The position numbers were made by a program, and so were the translations under genes. A DNA stretch of 64,000 nucleotides from positions 308,622-372,621 of the forward strand of contig NW_015971544.1 of NCBI RefSeq assembly GCF_000182565.1, read 5' to 3'. The notes under the pieces are model-generated. The model worked only from the letters and a program-made list of their open reading frames with translations. It was not told the DNA's origin and searched no databases. This document shows, piece by piece, positions 10,587 to 22,028 of this stretch (positions are counted from its first letter, which is position 1; every line of letters begins with the position of its first letter). The stretch is from Spizellomyces punctatus DAOM BR117 (taxonomy: Eukaryota > Chytridiomycota > Chytridiomycetes > Spizellomycetales > Spizellomycetaceae).

Positions 10587-13500
10587 CTAAAATTTGTAAA
10601 TCTCAACTTCATATTCTTCACCTCGCACATCTTCCACCATCCGTCTCCATCGTTTACCTTTGCCCTTATCCTTCTGTTCTACTTCACGCTTCTTCTCCTC
10701 AAAAATACCATAGAGCGGGCCTAAAAGTCGTGAGTTCATGATGGAGATCCGGGTGGTGTCATACGAGATGGTTTGGTGGAGGGTTTGAAGGAGAGATTCC
10801 AATTCGCGCGCGTGAAGGAGAGTAGAAAAGTGTGCATCTAACAGGAGCGTGAGCGTGTCGATTGCCTGGTCAAGATGGTTCAGTTAAAATATGGTTCACA
10901 ACGCCGGATGTCGGATTTAATACTTACCGTCGCCCATTCAGCAAAACTTCCAGGTTGAGGTCCAATATTTCCAGTAGATTTCTCGTCTGCCCACATCCAC
11001 CACAATGCAGTTCTCGACCCATCCAAGTCCATCTCGTCTTCACCCTTGTTAACCCTCAATACATTGGACACCCATCCCAATATGGTCCCCAAGTCCCTGG
11101 CTCCAAGTCGTTTCCGCATCGCCTGAGCCATAAATGTATCCGTACGTGGTCGGGAAAATACAAGACGGAAGAAATGCGCTTGACCGGGCGTGCATGCGGT
11201 TATGATGGGATCCAGTGCAGATGATGAAATTTCCGCCTGGTGGGCTCGCTGCTCAGCCTGTTCGAGTTTCTCAGCTTCTTCTGCACCATTCACTTCGACA
11301 TCATTTGCTTTGTCTTCTTCTTCGGTCTCACTCTGCCACTCTGCCACCTTCATGCGCTCTGGATGTGGAGTCCCAGGTACTACCTGCCGCGATTTTCTCG
11401 CATCTTTTTCTTTGGATTCTAACCAATCAGCTAGCTTCTTCGCTCGTATCGTCCGCCCAGAGGTCTTCCACCTTCCTTCTTCCGCCCCACACACATATCG
11501 GAGTACCTCTACTAGCTCGGTCTCACCCAAATCCGACACATGCTTCAAAGCAGCTTGGATAATATACAAGTCTTCTCGTTCCAGAGCCGCGCCAATGATG
11601 CCCCCTTCAACTGAACGGGATGTCGCGCAACCACTGCGGAGAAGGTATTGAATTGTGTGTCTTGGCCAAAACTTGGTTGGATTTGAAAAGCATCGACGTA
11701 GAATGGTGAAGAGGGCAGGGTAGGAGAGTTCGACGCGCGGGAGTTTGGAGATAACTGATCGATCTGGGGGACATGTCAAATACTTTGGAAGAGACTGTGT
11801 CTGGTCAACGTCAGTGTCCGCCTTCTGCTGGTCTTCTTGTGTCTTCTCCTTCTTAGGCATTACACCATTCACCTTTGGCACTGTTGACTGCGTTGTAACT
11901 GCGTCCCGTTTCCCGTTACCTTCCAAAGTTTCCAGCTCTCGCAATTCCAGTAACTTCTTTTGCATCCATTCACAAAACAACTTGTTGAACTGTCCCTCAT
12001 TCACAGCAGGATCCAGCAACTTTGCGACATACTCTCGACTCAGCTGATCCGAATCCGCAAGCTGCATATTCCAGGACTCAATCTCGGGTCCCGCTACCGG
12101 TGGAGAAACAAGTCCAACTGTCGCCATGCCCAAACCAACGGGTTCGATCACGTTGGCTTCGAGTTTGGATCCCAAGCTGTCGGCACCGTCCGCCAACAGA
12201 GGCTTTCGTAGCTTGCCCAACACAGACAGCATAGTTAGTGGAGAGCAGTGATAGGGGATAAATGTGACGGTTGAAGAGAAGGAGACCGGAGAATGATGGG
12301 AGATGACACTACTGGCGACACTGACAACGGGGCCGGTAAGAGGGGATTTGATCACTGTGGTGTGGAAGACACGAGACGAGGCGCCAACTTCGCTGCCAGC
12401 GGCATTTAAAACCTTCTCGTAATGTAGGGCCCCGTACTCTGTATCCCATATGGTTAACACCTCCTCTACTCCAGCATCTTTCCACCTTCTGTAGCCCACG
12501 ATTGAGATATAGCTAGCATCCAGGGGTGAGATGCTAATACTTGAAGGACCTCGAGCGCGGTGACTATTTAGATTCGACGGCACTTCGAATTTTGCAAGTT
12601 TGAGAGTAAATGACAGACTCTCTCGCAACAGCTTGCTAATTCCATCGAACTGATATACCCTGACTGCCGCATTGGAATATACTACAGTCAAAACATTCCT
12701 CTCCACCTGATACGCAAACGCCATGGGAATGACCGGACCCTCTTCCTGTCCCTTTACCGTATTCATATGCTCCACAGGTACACTCATCTCCACCTCTGAG
12801 AGTAATTCGACATGAACAGCTCCTGTTCGCTTCGCCGATACAGAATGGGTACGAATTGTGTAGCGACCTCTCTCGTGCTGCACAATGGAAAGGACGCGCA
12901 ATGATCGCCATTCCTCCTCCCCGTCGTCTGCCGTAGTAAACGTGGTGGACCAAACAACACGGGCGTTCGTGGTAGAAGGTGCTGACCAGGTTGTCAGCGT
13001 TTCGAGAGTTCTAGACGTTACGGTGATGCCGCCTTCGATATGTACAATGACCAAATAGCCGTCATTTGCCGAAGGAGAAGGAATGAACGTCGACAAGTGG
13101 TAGATCTCATTTTTAAACTTTGGGCATAAACACATCAGTCATTGCATGGACGGTGGCATACGGAAAAATGTCAAGCAACCCAACCTTTTTCGAACTATCC
13201 GGCTTTCCAGCAACCAGAGTTACCTCTTCCGCGTCCCCTTGCACCTCAGCAACCTTCCACATCCACACCAATCGCTTTTCTTCACGCGCCGCCACATCTG
13301 CTCCACAATCAATCACCGCATACACGTTCCCAGCAAGTGCACTCGAGAGTGAAAGATCTGTATCAGCATCTGCATCTATGGGTGTGATGTCTAGAGAGCC
13401 TGTATTTGGACCTTGTTGCGAAGACGGTGCTGGGAGATATCGGGCAGGAGAGGCGAAGAGATGGCCCGGTGGGACGGACCATGAATGAAGGCATTGCTGT

Positions 13501-13845
13501 CTTGCAAGCTGCGTAAAAAAAATGTTGGGTTACTACCATGCTGTGCTTGACTCTTCAGGTACTACATACGTCGTAAAGATATATTGCAGCGCCTTGCACA
13601 GTCACAACTGTCGCAGAGTGATCTCCATTATCGTCGCCAAACAAATGCTCCGGTACTGATGCAGCTAGAAACCCTTGAGGTAGAGACCGCTTAGAGGATA
13701 TGTCTCTCTCCTTTGTATTTTCCTTCTTTGTCGGTTGTGGTTTCGAGATATCCCTCTGAGAGAGGGATATCCGTTTGGGAAGGCCAACTGTATACGGGTG
13801 AGGCGTGAGTAAATACGGTTCTTGTATTCTGACCGATTGTGCCAT
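10587..13845 (-). CDS. Nucleolar protein, NOL11/UTP8-like (t-UTP, rRNA transcription)
   Basis: Exons 13845-13570, 13508 to about 10928, and 10865-10587 encode about 1,000 residues. The N-terminal half is beta-rich, consistent with a propeller, with strands such as YLVIVHIEGGITVTS. An acidic/Lys linker and a helical C-terminal half follow, ending in a short helical domain (LLDAHFSTLLHARELESLL). This layout and the last domain resemble NOL11/Utp8, members of the t-UTP subcomplex that supports rDNA transcription and early 18S processing. Similarity is diffuse, so the name is tentative. Reading is broken near 13112-13135: the upstream frame (DVFMPK) and downstream frame (FKNEIYHLS) differ by one base. 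Either a base is extra in the CCC at 13122-13124, or a 67-nt intron (GTTGGG donor, AAAG acceptor) removes that segment. Confidence 0.55.
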
Positions 13846-14146
13846 GTCTTTGTGCGGATGGGGGTCAATCTGTAATTGAATGAACGGCAACGATCTTCAA
13901 AATGCCCCACCACGACAGCGAGCTTTGAACTTCCACCAAAAACAATTCACAGCTGAAGTCTGCGCCTCTCACATGATATGAGTCACATGACTGATGGTAG
14001 ACTGATGGAGGGGGAAATCTCTGCCGTCTCGAAGGGCGTCAATCGTAGCCGACCACCACGCCGTGGCAAGCGAACCATCAAATAACGCTACTGAGGGATC
14101 TGCTCCTTGTTCAACCTGAAGCTATCCCTCTCTGACGCCGGACAGT
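13846..14146. promoter_or_regulatory. Divergent promoter, nucleolar gene / ABCD gene
   Basis: Only about 300 bp separate the two start codons, so both promoters must lie here. TCACATGA occurs twice, about 18 bp apart, near 13970-13990. No TATA box is evident. Confidence 0.4.
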
Positions 14147-16794
14147 ATGCCGTTCGCCAAGCCTCTTCCTGAGGCCATCTCGGCATTTCTAGACAAAGTC
14201 TCGTCCGCAGCGCTTCCGGCGGCTTCGACAGCTGCCACTATGCAGCTGCGAATCCAGCGCATTCGTCGTACGGCATTGGGTGTCGCGCTTGCTGGAGGTG
14301 CAATCTACTATATGCGTCGTCAAAAGCAGCGTGCTTCTATACGCGCCCTGGGTAAACCTGTAGAAGACGACGAAACAGCCACAATGAAGATCGACAAGAA
14401 TAAGATCAAAGTAGCAGTTGATAAACGGTTTCTGAGACAATTGAAGTACATTTGGGCTATTTGCGTGCCAAACTGGAGGTCGAAAACCGTGATGATTCTG
14501 GTTCTGCATACCACGTTTTTGATCCTGCGAACATACTTATCAGTTATCGTCGCGAGGTTGGATGGACGGTTGGTGAGAGATTTGGTGGCAGCTGATGCAA
14601 AATCATTTGGAAAGGGCTTGCTATACTGGTTTGCCGTTGCTATTCCTGCAACCTACACGAATAGCATGGTGAGTCCAGAACTTATTACTGGTGGCTGCAT
14701 CGCATACCTTATGGAAGCCCCTATACACCTTGATGAAATTCAATTTTGATTGTCGAATACTAACAGTCAGTTACTATTAGATTCGCTACTTACAGTCAAA
14801 GCTTTCGATTGCATTACGGACCAGCCTTACCCGTCACGTGCACGACCTTTACATGGAGAACAACACATATTACAAAGCTATTAACTTGGACAACCGCATT
14901 GATGGTGCCGATCAACTTATTACGACTGACATCAACCGATTCTGTACCGCGCTTGCGTCGCTGTACTCCAACTTGGGCAAGCCTATACTCGATATGATTA
15001 TCTTCAACTACCAGCTCGCACGTAGCATCGGAACATCCGGAATGTGGGGGTTGACTGTCAATTACTTCATTACCGCCAGTATTCTCAGAGCTGTAACCCC
15101 GTCCTTCGGAAAATTGGCTGCAGTTGAGGCAAAGCTTGAGGTAGGACTTTGGAATTGGCTTCTTAGTTGATCTGAATGAGCTTAAGTGTCGATATCATGT
15201 TCATAGGGAGACTTCCGTTCGGCCCATTCGCGCCTCATCACCAACGCGGAAGAAATTGCCTTTTATCATGGCGCCCATTTAGAAAAATCTATCTTGACCC
15301 GCACCTACTACCGCCTGATTAAGCACATCAACCACATTTATCGTATTAGGATCGCATACAACATGTTCGAGGACTTTATCATCAAATACACTTGGTCGGC
15401 GGCAGGATTGCTCATTGCCAGTATTCCGGTGTTTTACCCAGAGTTTGCTGGCGCCCGGTCGCGACGTGAAGAGGCAAGATTAGCTCAATTACAGGCATCT
15501 GATCCCGCGAATGCTCTTTCTCAGTTGGACAGAAAGACGGGAAGTAGAACACAGGGTTTCATTACCAACAAACGGTACGTGGTATGCTGCTAATGACAGC
15601 GGTGGGTGGAATGTCTAATACGCCACATGCCTACGTGTAGATTGATGGTGTCTCTTGCTGATGCTGGTGGTCGTATCATGTACTCATACAAGGAATTGAA
15701 CGAACTGGCCGGTTACACTTACCGAGTTTACAACATGTTACGCGTCCTGCAAGATCTCCACGACGATCGATTTGTTGACACTGGGAACACCGGTGCGGAG
15801 TACTCTTTGGAATCAATTGCAGGCAAATTGGAATATGACTTTGATGGTACTACCAGCAGCGTCGTGTGTTGTTACAGACGTATTGATGCTAATGTTTGCT
15901 GTCAGGTATCAAATTTGACAAAACACCCATCGTGACTCCGAATGGCGACACCGTCCTCATCCGTGACCTGTCCTTTGGAATTGGTCCTGGCGAGCATCTT
16001 ATGGTGACCGGCCCCAACGGAGCTGGCAAAACGTCGATCCTTCGTACCCTTGCAGGACTTTGGCCTATTTTCAGAGGCAAAATCTCGCGGCCTGCGCCCG
16101 GATTGGATTCAATCCTCTACATTCCTCAGCGCCCGTACTTGGCAATTGGTTCCTTGCGTGAGCAAGTCATTTACCCTCACACTGTGAAGCAAATGAAGCA
16201 GGCTGGAAAGACGGATGCGGATTTGGCCGAGATTCTGAAGAAGGTGTATTTGGAATATATTCCAGCAAGAGAAGGCGGATGGGACGCCGTCAAGGAGTGG
16301 AAGGACGTGTTCTCCGGAGGTGCGTGACCACTGTTTATGGAAATGTGAGAGGGATCTTAATATACAATTCCTGTACAGGTGAAAAACAACGCATGCAATT
16401 AGCACGTCTGTTTTACCACCATCCTCGGTTCGCCGTGTTGGACGAAGCCACCTCTGCTGTCTCGACTGATGTGGAAGCACTTCTCTACTCTACTGCAAAG
16501 GACGAAGGGATCACCGTCGTGACGATATCTCACCGCCCAAGTCTCTTCAAGTACCACAACTATCTCCTTCGAGTCGGTGAAGGAGAAAGTGGCGATGCAT
16601 GGGAGATGGAACGAATTGGTAGCGGCCATGGATTCATGGACTCTGTTGAGAGCGAGATTCGCAAATTGGAGGACCGGTTAGGCGATATTGGGCGGTTGAG
16701 GAGCCGGTTAGCAGACATCAACAAAGAGTTGAGTTTGGAGGTTGCACCAACCGGGGATAAAGATCTAAAGCATGCTAAACGGACTTTGATTTGA
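14147..16794 (+). CDS. Peroxisomal ABC half-transporter, ABCD family
   Basis: Six exons (14147-14668, 14781-15140, 15207-15574, 15641-15846, 15906-16319, 16379-16794) give 761 residues. ABCD half-transporters dimerise in the peroxisomal membrane and import long or very-long-chain acyl-CoAs for beta-oxidation. The transmembrane half carries the EAA-like family motif NAEEIAFYHG at about residues 307-316. The nucleotide-binding half has Walker A GPNGAGKTS (about 519-527), signature SGGEKQRMQL, Walker B FAVLDEATSAVS and an H-loop ISHRPSL. Length and gene order of domains are normal and no key residue is missing. Whether it is the ABCD1/2-like or ABCD3-like partner is not resolved. It is divergently transcribed from the nucleolar gene. 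Confidence 0.93.
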
Positions 16795-16978
16795 ATGTGA
16801 TTGTGAGATTGTCTGTATGCATGTATGATTTGCCAATAGTGGTAATTGGTCATGTATCTTTGGGGGAAATGGTATCCTTTTCTGTAATATGCAGGTGTGA
16901 AGTATGTCGACATGGTAGTTTTTTTCTTTTGTGATGATGGGCTACGACATTTTCAGTAGGATTTTAAAAGATGATTCG

Positions 16979-17272
16979 TCATACAAGTTTCATGATTTCA
17001 TCTTGATGAGATCCTGCTTTTGCCTCCCCCACAAGGCTGAGCCTTGGGCTGGAGTTTGTCCCACCCCCCGCGGTATCCAAGATTTTGTATGATTCCCTTG
17101 CGTCACGACAAGAGTTTTCCTTTGTGGGGAGGAGATAGGGATCTAATAGGAAATGTTGAGAGGGATACGGGCAATTGTAAAACAAATTGTAAACCGCAAC
17201 GTACGTCATGAAGCCAAGCACAACAATGACTGCAAGTGTCCCCTTCCCCCAAAAGGAACGTTCGTTTTCCAT
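16979..17272 (-). CDS. Small single-pass membrane protein, unknown
   Basis: This uninterrupted 97-codon frame starts AAAATGG (good context). After a short charged N-tail it has one transmembrane helix (about residues 11-31, GTLAVIVVLGFMTYV), then two Cys and a polar, Gly/Ser-rich tail. I do not recognise the family. It lies between the ABCD 3' end and a promoter region rich in ACGT palindromes that it shares divergently with the next small gene. It could be a chance frame, but start context, helix and codon use favour a real protein. Confidence 0.45.
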   Translation of the reverse strand: MENERSFWGKGTLAVIVVLGFMTYVAVYNLFYNCPYPSQHFLLDPYLLPTKENSCRDARESYKILDTAGGGTNSSPRLSLVGEAKAGSHQDEIMKLV

Positions 17273-17653
17273 TTTCTTTTGTTTTTTTCACACTTGTCTG
17301 TCGTGTGATCCACAGAACCTGACGTCATGTACGGACGCGACTCTTACGTAATGTGTCCGGACTCCCCAAAGGCTGCTTTCTTGGAAGGGATATAAAAGAT
17401 GCAAAGGGTATCGCTTTTCTCTCCTCTGCTCACAGTCACGACAGTTAAAGTGTCTTGTGGTGATTCCTTTTATACCCACCCTACACCCACGCAAACGCCC
17501 GTAAACTCTCATTTCTTGGCATTACACGCAATCGAATCTGTCAAAAATCCTACTGCGAGGCTATTTCATATAAAAGTCGTCGAGACTCCCGCTATACTCT
17601 ACCCGTAGACTCTACTAGATCAATCAACGTCAACTCGAAATCAACCTTTATAA
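17273..17653 (+). promoter_or_regulatory. Promoter with CRE/bZIP palindromes and TATA box
   Basis: TGACGTCA (a perfect CRE palindrome) lies at 17320-17327 and TTACGTAA at 17344-17351, followed by a TATA box TATAAAAG at 17391-17398. A long, CT/AC-rich leader runs to the ATG at 17654. The spacing (sites, then TATA about 40-70 bp later) is that of a core promoter on the + strand. The palindromes also lie just upstream of the divergent small membrane protein gene. Factor identity is inferred only from known bZIP site preferences. Confidence 0.6.
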
Positions 17654-17885
17654 ATGGGTTCAGTCTTCTCTTGCCTGGCAGGAATCTGCAATGCTATTGC
17701 AAACGGCATCAACACAGTTTTCAGTGCCATCGGCAGTTGTCTAATGGTAAGAGTACCACAGTACTGTTGTTACTTCTTCAAGCTAAAGAGCTAATCTAAA
17801 ATATGCCTTTCAGGGCATTGTCAACGGTATCCGCAACTGTATCGCAGGGACGTTCGCAGCATGTGGAAGATGTTTACCGTGTTAG
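17654..17885 (+). CDS. 54-aa Cys-rich peptide, predicted N-myristoylated
   Basis: Two exons (17654-17746, 17814-17885) join in frame to 54 residues. The N-terminus MGSVFSC fits N-myristoylation at Gly2 with a palmitoylatable Cys7. The body repeats a hydrophobic I-x-N-G-I/A-I-G pattern (CNAIANGI, VFSAIGSC, GIVNGIRNC), and the end is Cys-rich (CGRCLPC); seven Cys in all. Such MG-SC, Ala/Ile/Gly/Asn-repeat micro-proteins are widespread in fungi but without established function; a membrane-surface role is inferred. It is followed after 4 nt by an 11-bp perfect hairpin and preceded by a TATA/CRE promoter, suggesting strong or regulated expression. Confidence 0.75.
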
Positions 17886-17889
17886 ATTG

Positions 17890-17920
17890 CCCCCCCTCAT
17901 GGCGAAGGGATGAGGGGGGG
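17890..17920 (+). other. Perfect GC hairpin just after a stop codon
   Basis: CCCCCCCTCAT (17890-17900) pairs exactly with ATGAGGGGGGG (17910-17920) around a 9-nt loop, starting 4 nt after the TAG of the 54-aa gene. It sits in the 3' UTR, so an RNA stem that affects stability, 3' processing or readthrough is possible. No U-tract follows. Confidence 0.8.
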
Positions 17921-18078
17921 TCGATTATGCCGAGTTGGATTTTGATGGGATTCTTGCGTTGGGACGTTGTACATACTATTCGAGATGTTTCAGTTAATAT
18001 ACACACAGCGTTATCAGACTTGTAATGAGATTGGTTAAATGAAATGGCATTCTGCAATTACTGGGAGACGGGGGCGCG

Positions 18079-18086
18079 TTACGTAA
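18079..18086. promoter_or_regulatory. TTACGTAA palindrome upstream of the GAF-PAS gene
   Basis: A second exact TTACGTAA, 59 bp before the start codon of the GAF-PAS gene and about 730 bp from the first copy. It fits a bZIP-type site; the function is inferred. Confidence 0.4.
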
Positions 18087-18144
18087 GCGACGGATCGTTG
18101 CTCTATCAGAATTATACCAAGCAGCTTGTAGTGCTAAAACAGAT

Positions 18145-21100
18145 ATGGCAGCACGAGATCCATCGCCTTTTAACCACCATATTAGTCTGTTCAACGATGC
18201 ACGCATCGCTCCTCACACTACCTCCCCATCGGCCCGCCCCGTTGTGACTCCTCGCACACCTCCAAATCTTAGACCACCCCGTCTAACGCTTAGTCTGTCC
18301 CATCCCACAAGCCAGCAAATCCAGCCAACGCACGAAACAATCCAACAAACATGGGCAGCGTTCGATGCCATGTCGGAAGCACAGCGGAACATGCTATTGA
18401 AGGGATTGGTGGCAAGATGTGGTGGAAAGCAGGTTGAAGGTCTCTGTACTTGGTTGAACTTGCGGATGGTGGACGGGAGTGTAAGTTTTAACGCTGTCAT
18501 CCTTCTCCACAAAACGACAATTCTCACGATTGTGTGGATATAATAGAGCCCAACTGTTTACCCAGAAAATGTCTCCAGCAAATACGCAACTGCTGTACAC
18601 AAGTCCAAAAGGATGCCCGCCAAAGGAGCATCACTTGCCGCTGTAGCAGCTGAGAGTACGACCGCAAAGACATCGGTGCTGGACACCGCGAGGCAGCTGG
18701 CTGGGTTTACCGGATTGAAAAAAGAGGTGAAATTGCCGCAGATTGATCGAGGGTAGGTGTTATCCCCAGACGTGGCGTCGCCCTTTCTAGACCAAACCTT
18801 GTACATTTCATAGAAAGTCAAGAGTAGCTACTGAGGAAGATGACGATTCTTTCTTTCCATCCGCTCATGCATTATCCAACCCTACCCCGAACTTGGCGCA
18901 AGATGGGGGTTTTGCGAGCCACCGCCTTCACAGTGCAGACCGACCCCACAACATAAACATTAATCTCTACACTAAACTCCTCCACACCCATCAGGATGCC
19001 GATACCCTTGCAAAGCAACTTCTTCGCGCTGGTCCGGAACCGACACGAACCTTTATTCACTTCCTCTCCAACCGACTCCAAAAATCCCAACATCTGATCA
19101 CAAGCATCACCGAAATCGCCATGGAGCCCGATACAGAAAAGGCCATGAACGATCTTCTCAACCATCTGCTGAATACAGTCGACGCCAGATATGCGACAGT
19201 CTACCTCCTTGAAGACACAATACCAGAAACGACCGTGGTCCGCGCTAGTAATTGGGCTCAAGTTGGCAACAGCGTCTCGCTCCAGAATATCTTCAATGGC
19301 CCTACACTCCAGAAACTCGGACAACCCAGCAATGCGTACAATGTAAAAACATCGGAACAGTATACCGACGATATTCAAGATGCGTACGCTTCGGTTAATC
19401 CAGACTGCATCCTTTCAGCACCAATCCTGGACAATGAAGGTCGATTCGCGGGAATATTGGAGCTTATCAACAAGACCACTCCAACACCTTTTTTTGAAGC
19501 TGAGGACGAAAGTGTAGTCAAACTTGTCGCAAGCCTGTGGACAGTGCTGATGAAACGGTCTCAAATATTGTTGGAGCAGACGCAGCAAACGGCGGATATT
19601 AGGGCTTTCCTAAATACCGCTTCAGTGATGACTTCTGAAATCGACTTGGGGGGTGCGTATAGACATCATAATTTTGTTTCTCACAAAAACCTATACTCAT
19701 TCCTCTGTTGTGGGTTAGCACAGACTTGATCAAAGTTATCATGCAAACATCTCAAGAGCTCCTCAAAGCCGAGCGATGTTCCCTGTTTATGGTGGACAAA
19801 GAGAAGCAAGAATTGTGGACTACCGTTGCGCAAGGAACGGAGGAGATTCGCATACCCATCAACAAAGGGATTGCCGGTGAGCACATGGCACGATCATAAA
19901 AAACCTGTCCTCAGGTATCTGATTAATCTGCAAATTTTGGTTGACCGTAGGGCATGTCGCCATGACCGGTACACTGCTCAACATCCCAAATGGTACGGTA
20001 AGGTGTCGTTGACCGGGCTGCACAATGAACTAACCGCCTGAGTGTTCATCCAGCTTACAAGGATCACCGCTTCAATCGCTCCGTCGATCTCAAAACCGGA
20101 TACCGCACCCGTAATATTCTCTGTATGCCCATGAAAAACAGTTCGGGGAATGTCATCGGTGTTACGCAAATCATTAACAAGTTGCCCGAATCGGCGGTGT
20201 TTAGTCGGGAGGATGAAATGCTAGGAATGAGTTTTGCCGGATTAGGTATGTGATCTCGTGCAGTCTCTTTTCAAAGTAATGCATTCTCTAATATGAATAT
20301 AACTCAGCTGGTGGGATGCTCGAAAAGTCTCTCCAATTCAAGGCCCTTCAAATCCAGCTCCAGAGCACCACAGCTGAGCGAGACTTGGTCAGTACCGCTT
20401 TTCAAAATACCCCCCACATCATCCTGGCTCTCGACCACGCTGGCAGACTGGTACGACTTTATCCAATCCGCAACTAGAGGGTTTTATGCTAACTTGTATG
20501 CTCCAGTTAACCGTCAATGATGCAGTGCCGTTGGGACTTCCTGATCTATCCCTCCTAAGACTTACCACCTACGACACCTGGCTTTCCCCAAATGACGTAC
20601 TCATATCTGACATCAAAGCCACGTATGAAACCAATCGTCCAGCGTATGCGGAGGGATATGTCTTTCGTACTGAGGATGGCGCGAACGTGGATGTGAATTA
20701 TGCTGTGGTAAAGATGGAAAGCGGGCTTATCATAGATGTGGAGGTTGTCGGGGACGATAGGAGACTTGCAGCAGATCTGGGAAGGTAGAGAGAAGGATTT
20801 TCCCTGGCCTTGCCGTTAACAGCTCACAAACCTCCTTCCTCCAGATATATGCATCTGGGGCTGGTGCGGGAGGTCCAAGGTGACGACGCATCGCTGCACG
20901 GGAAGAAAAGTCAGATGAGCGTGCTGGTTGCAGAGCTGAGAGAGTGTATGTAGCGGATAGTGGTTTGAAGTCATTTTTCCCGGTTGTTCATCATCTGTAC
21001 CGAACCTGCTAGTTGCATCCATTACCAACAACTTCCCACCATCCTCCGTGATTACATTGCTGAACGAGCACCACTCATCGATCTACGCCTCCATTTCATC

Positions 21101-21965
21101 GGAGAACGGTACTCGCCGGCGTCCAATTCCAGTCTCGCAACTATTACTAACCACATTACACATCTCACAGGCCTCCTTCAAACTCAAACTGGTCCCACCA
21201 CCCTCTCACTATTTGGTCTACCATACTGTTCACCCACAGATGCCGTAAGATGTGTTTCCTGTGCTTTAAAAATCAAAGACTCTATCTTGGAACGCAATGA
21301 AAAAAGCACAGTTAAAATGGAGGTTGGAATTGGGATTGCGACGGGGGATATGGTGTGGGGCCTGGTAGGACATCCGAAGCGAAGGGATGTTGTGGGTGTT
21401 GGCGGTCAGTTGACTCTTTGCGATATGCTCTCGGATATCCACATACTAACTACTGCCTTCTTGCGATAGATCCTCTCCATCTTTCAACTCATCTCCGCAC
21501 CATCATAAAAACTTACACGTCCAAAACATCCATCCTCATCTGCGAATCGACAAAGGAGGCCGTCAAAGAGCATTTTCATCTTCGTGAACTGGACGCTATA
21601 TCATGGGGTGATAAGCCTGATACCCCGGCATTGGTGATTTACGAGGTTCTACATCCCTCCACAATAGAGTTGGATAAGAATGTTATGACCGTAAGTATTA
21701 ACCCATTTTGTGCAGCAAACTACAATCCATCGCTCATTCGGATATCTCTCCCCTTGTTTTTCAACAGTCACTCATATGCTACGAACTAGGACTTTCTGAT
21801 TATCGCTCAAGAAATTTCGGAACTGCTTTGAATCATTTTCGAAAGGCGGTTCAAATGACCCAAGATGAGCCATCTAAAACAATGGTGGCGAGATGTCGAC
21901 AGGTGCTGGATGGACGGGTCGTTGTACCGCAGGAATGGGATAGTGTATGGAGGTGGGATGGATGA
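18145..21965 (+). CDS. GAF-GAF-PAS-class III nucleotide-cyclase homology protein, catalysis probably lost
   Basis: Twelve exons (18145-18480, 18547-18752, 18814-19652, 19724-19876, 19951-19992, 20054-20245, 20308-20450, 20507-20784, 20845-20943, 21013-21404, 21470-21690, 21768-21965) give 1,032 residues. After a Pro-rich N-terminus come GAF-A (about 275-440) and GAF-B (about 455-600). GAF-B has the cyclic-nucleotide type block [13 protein letters not shown] and an NK...F...DE motif. A PAS domain (about 610-730) and a class III cyclase homology domain (about 748-965) follow. This order matches cyanobacterial CyaB1-type adenylyl cyclases. In the catalytic domain the first metal Asp (FADI) reads VAEL, and the second (GDAVMAVFG) reads PTTLSLFG. 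The transition-state Asn and Arg (VNLAARL) read LHLSTHL. It is therefore probably a ligand-sensing pseudo-cyclase or a regulatory partner. The 20943/21013 junction uses a weak GTGTAT donor. Confidence 0.85.
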
Positions 21966-22028
21966 TCTTGGGGCATTAAGCTTAAGACTTAAAAAATATT
22001 GTAAAATACTGTAATTGGTGCATTGGTT

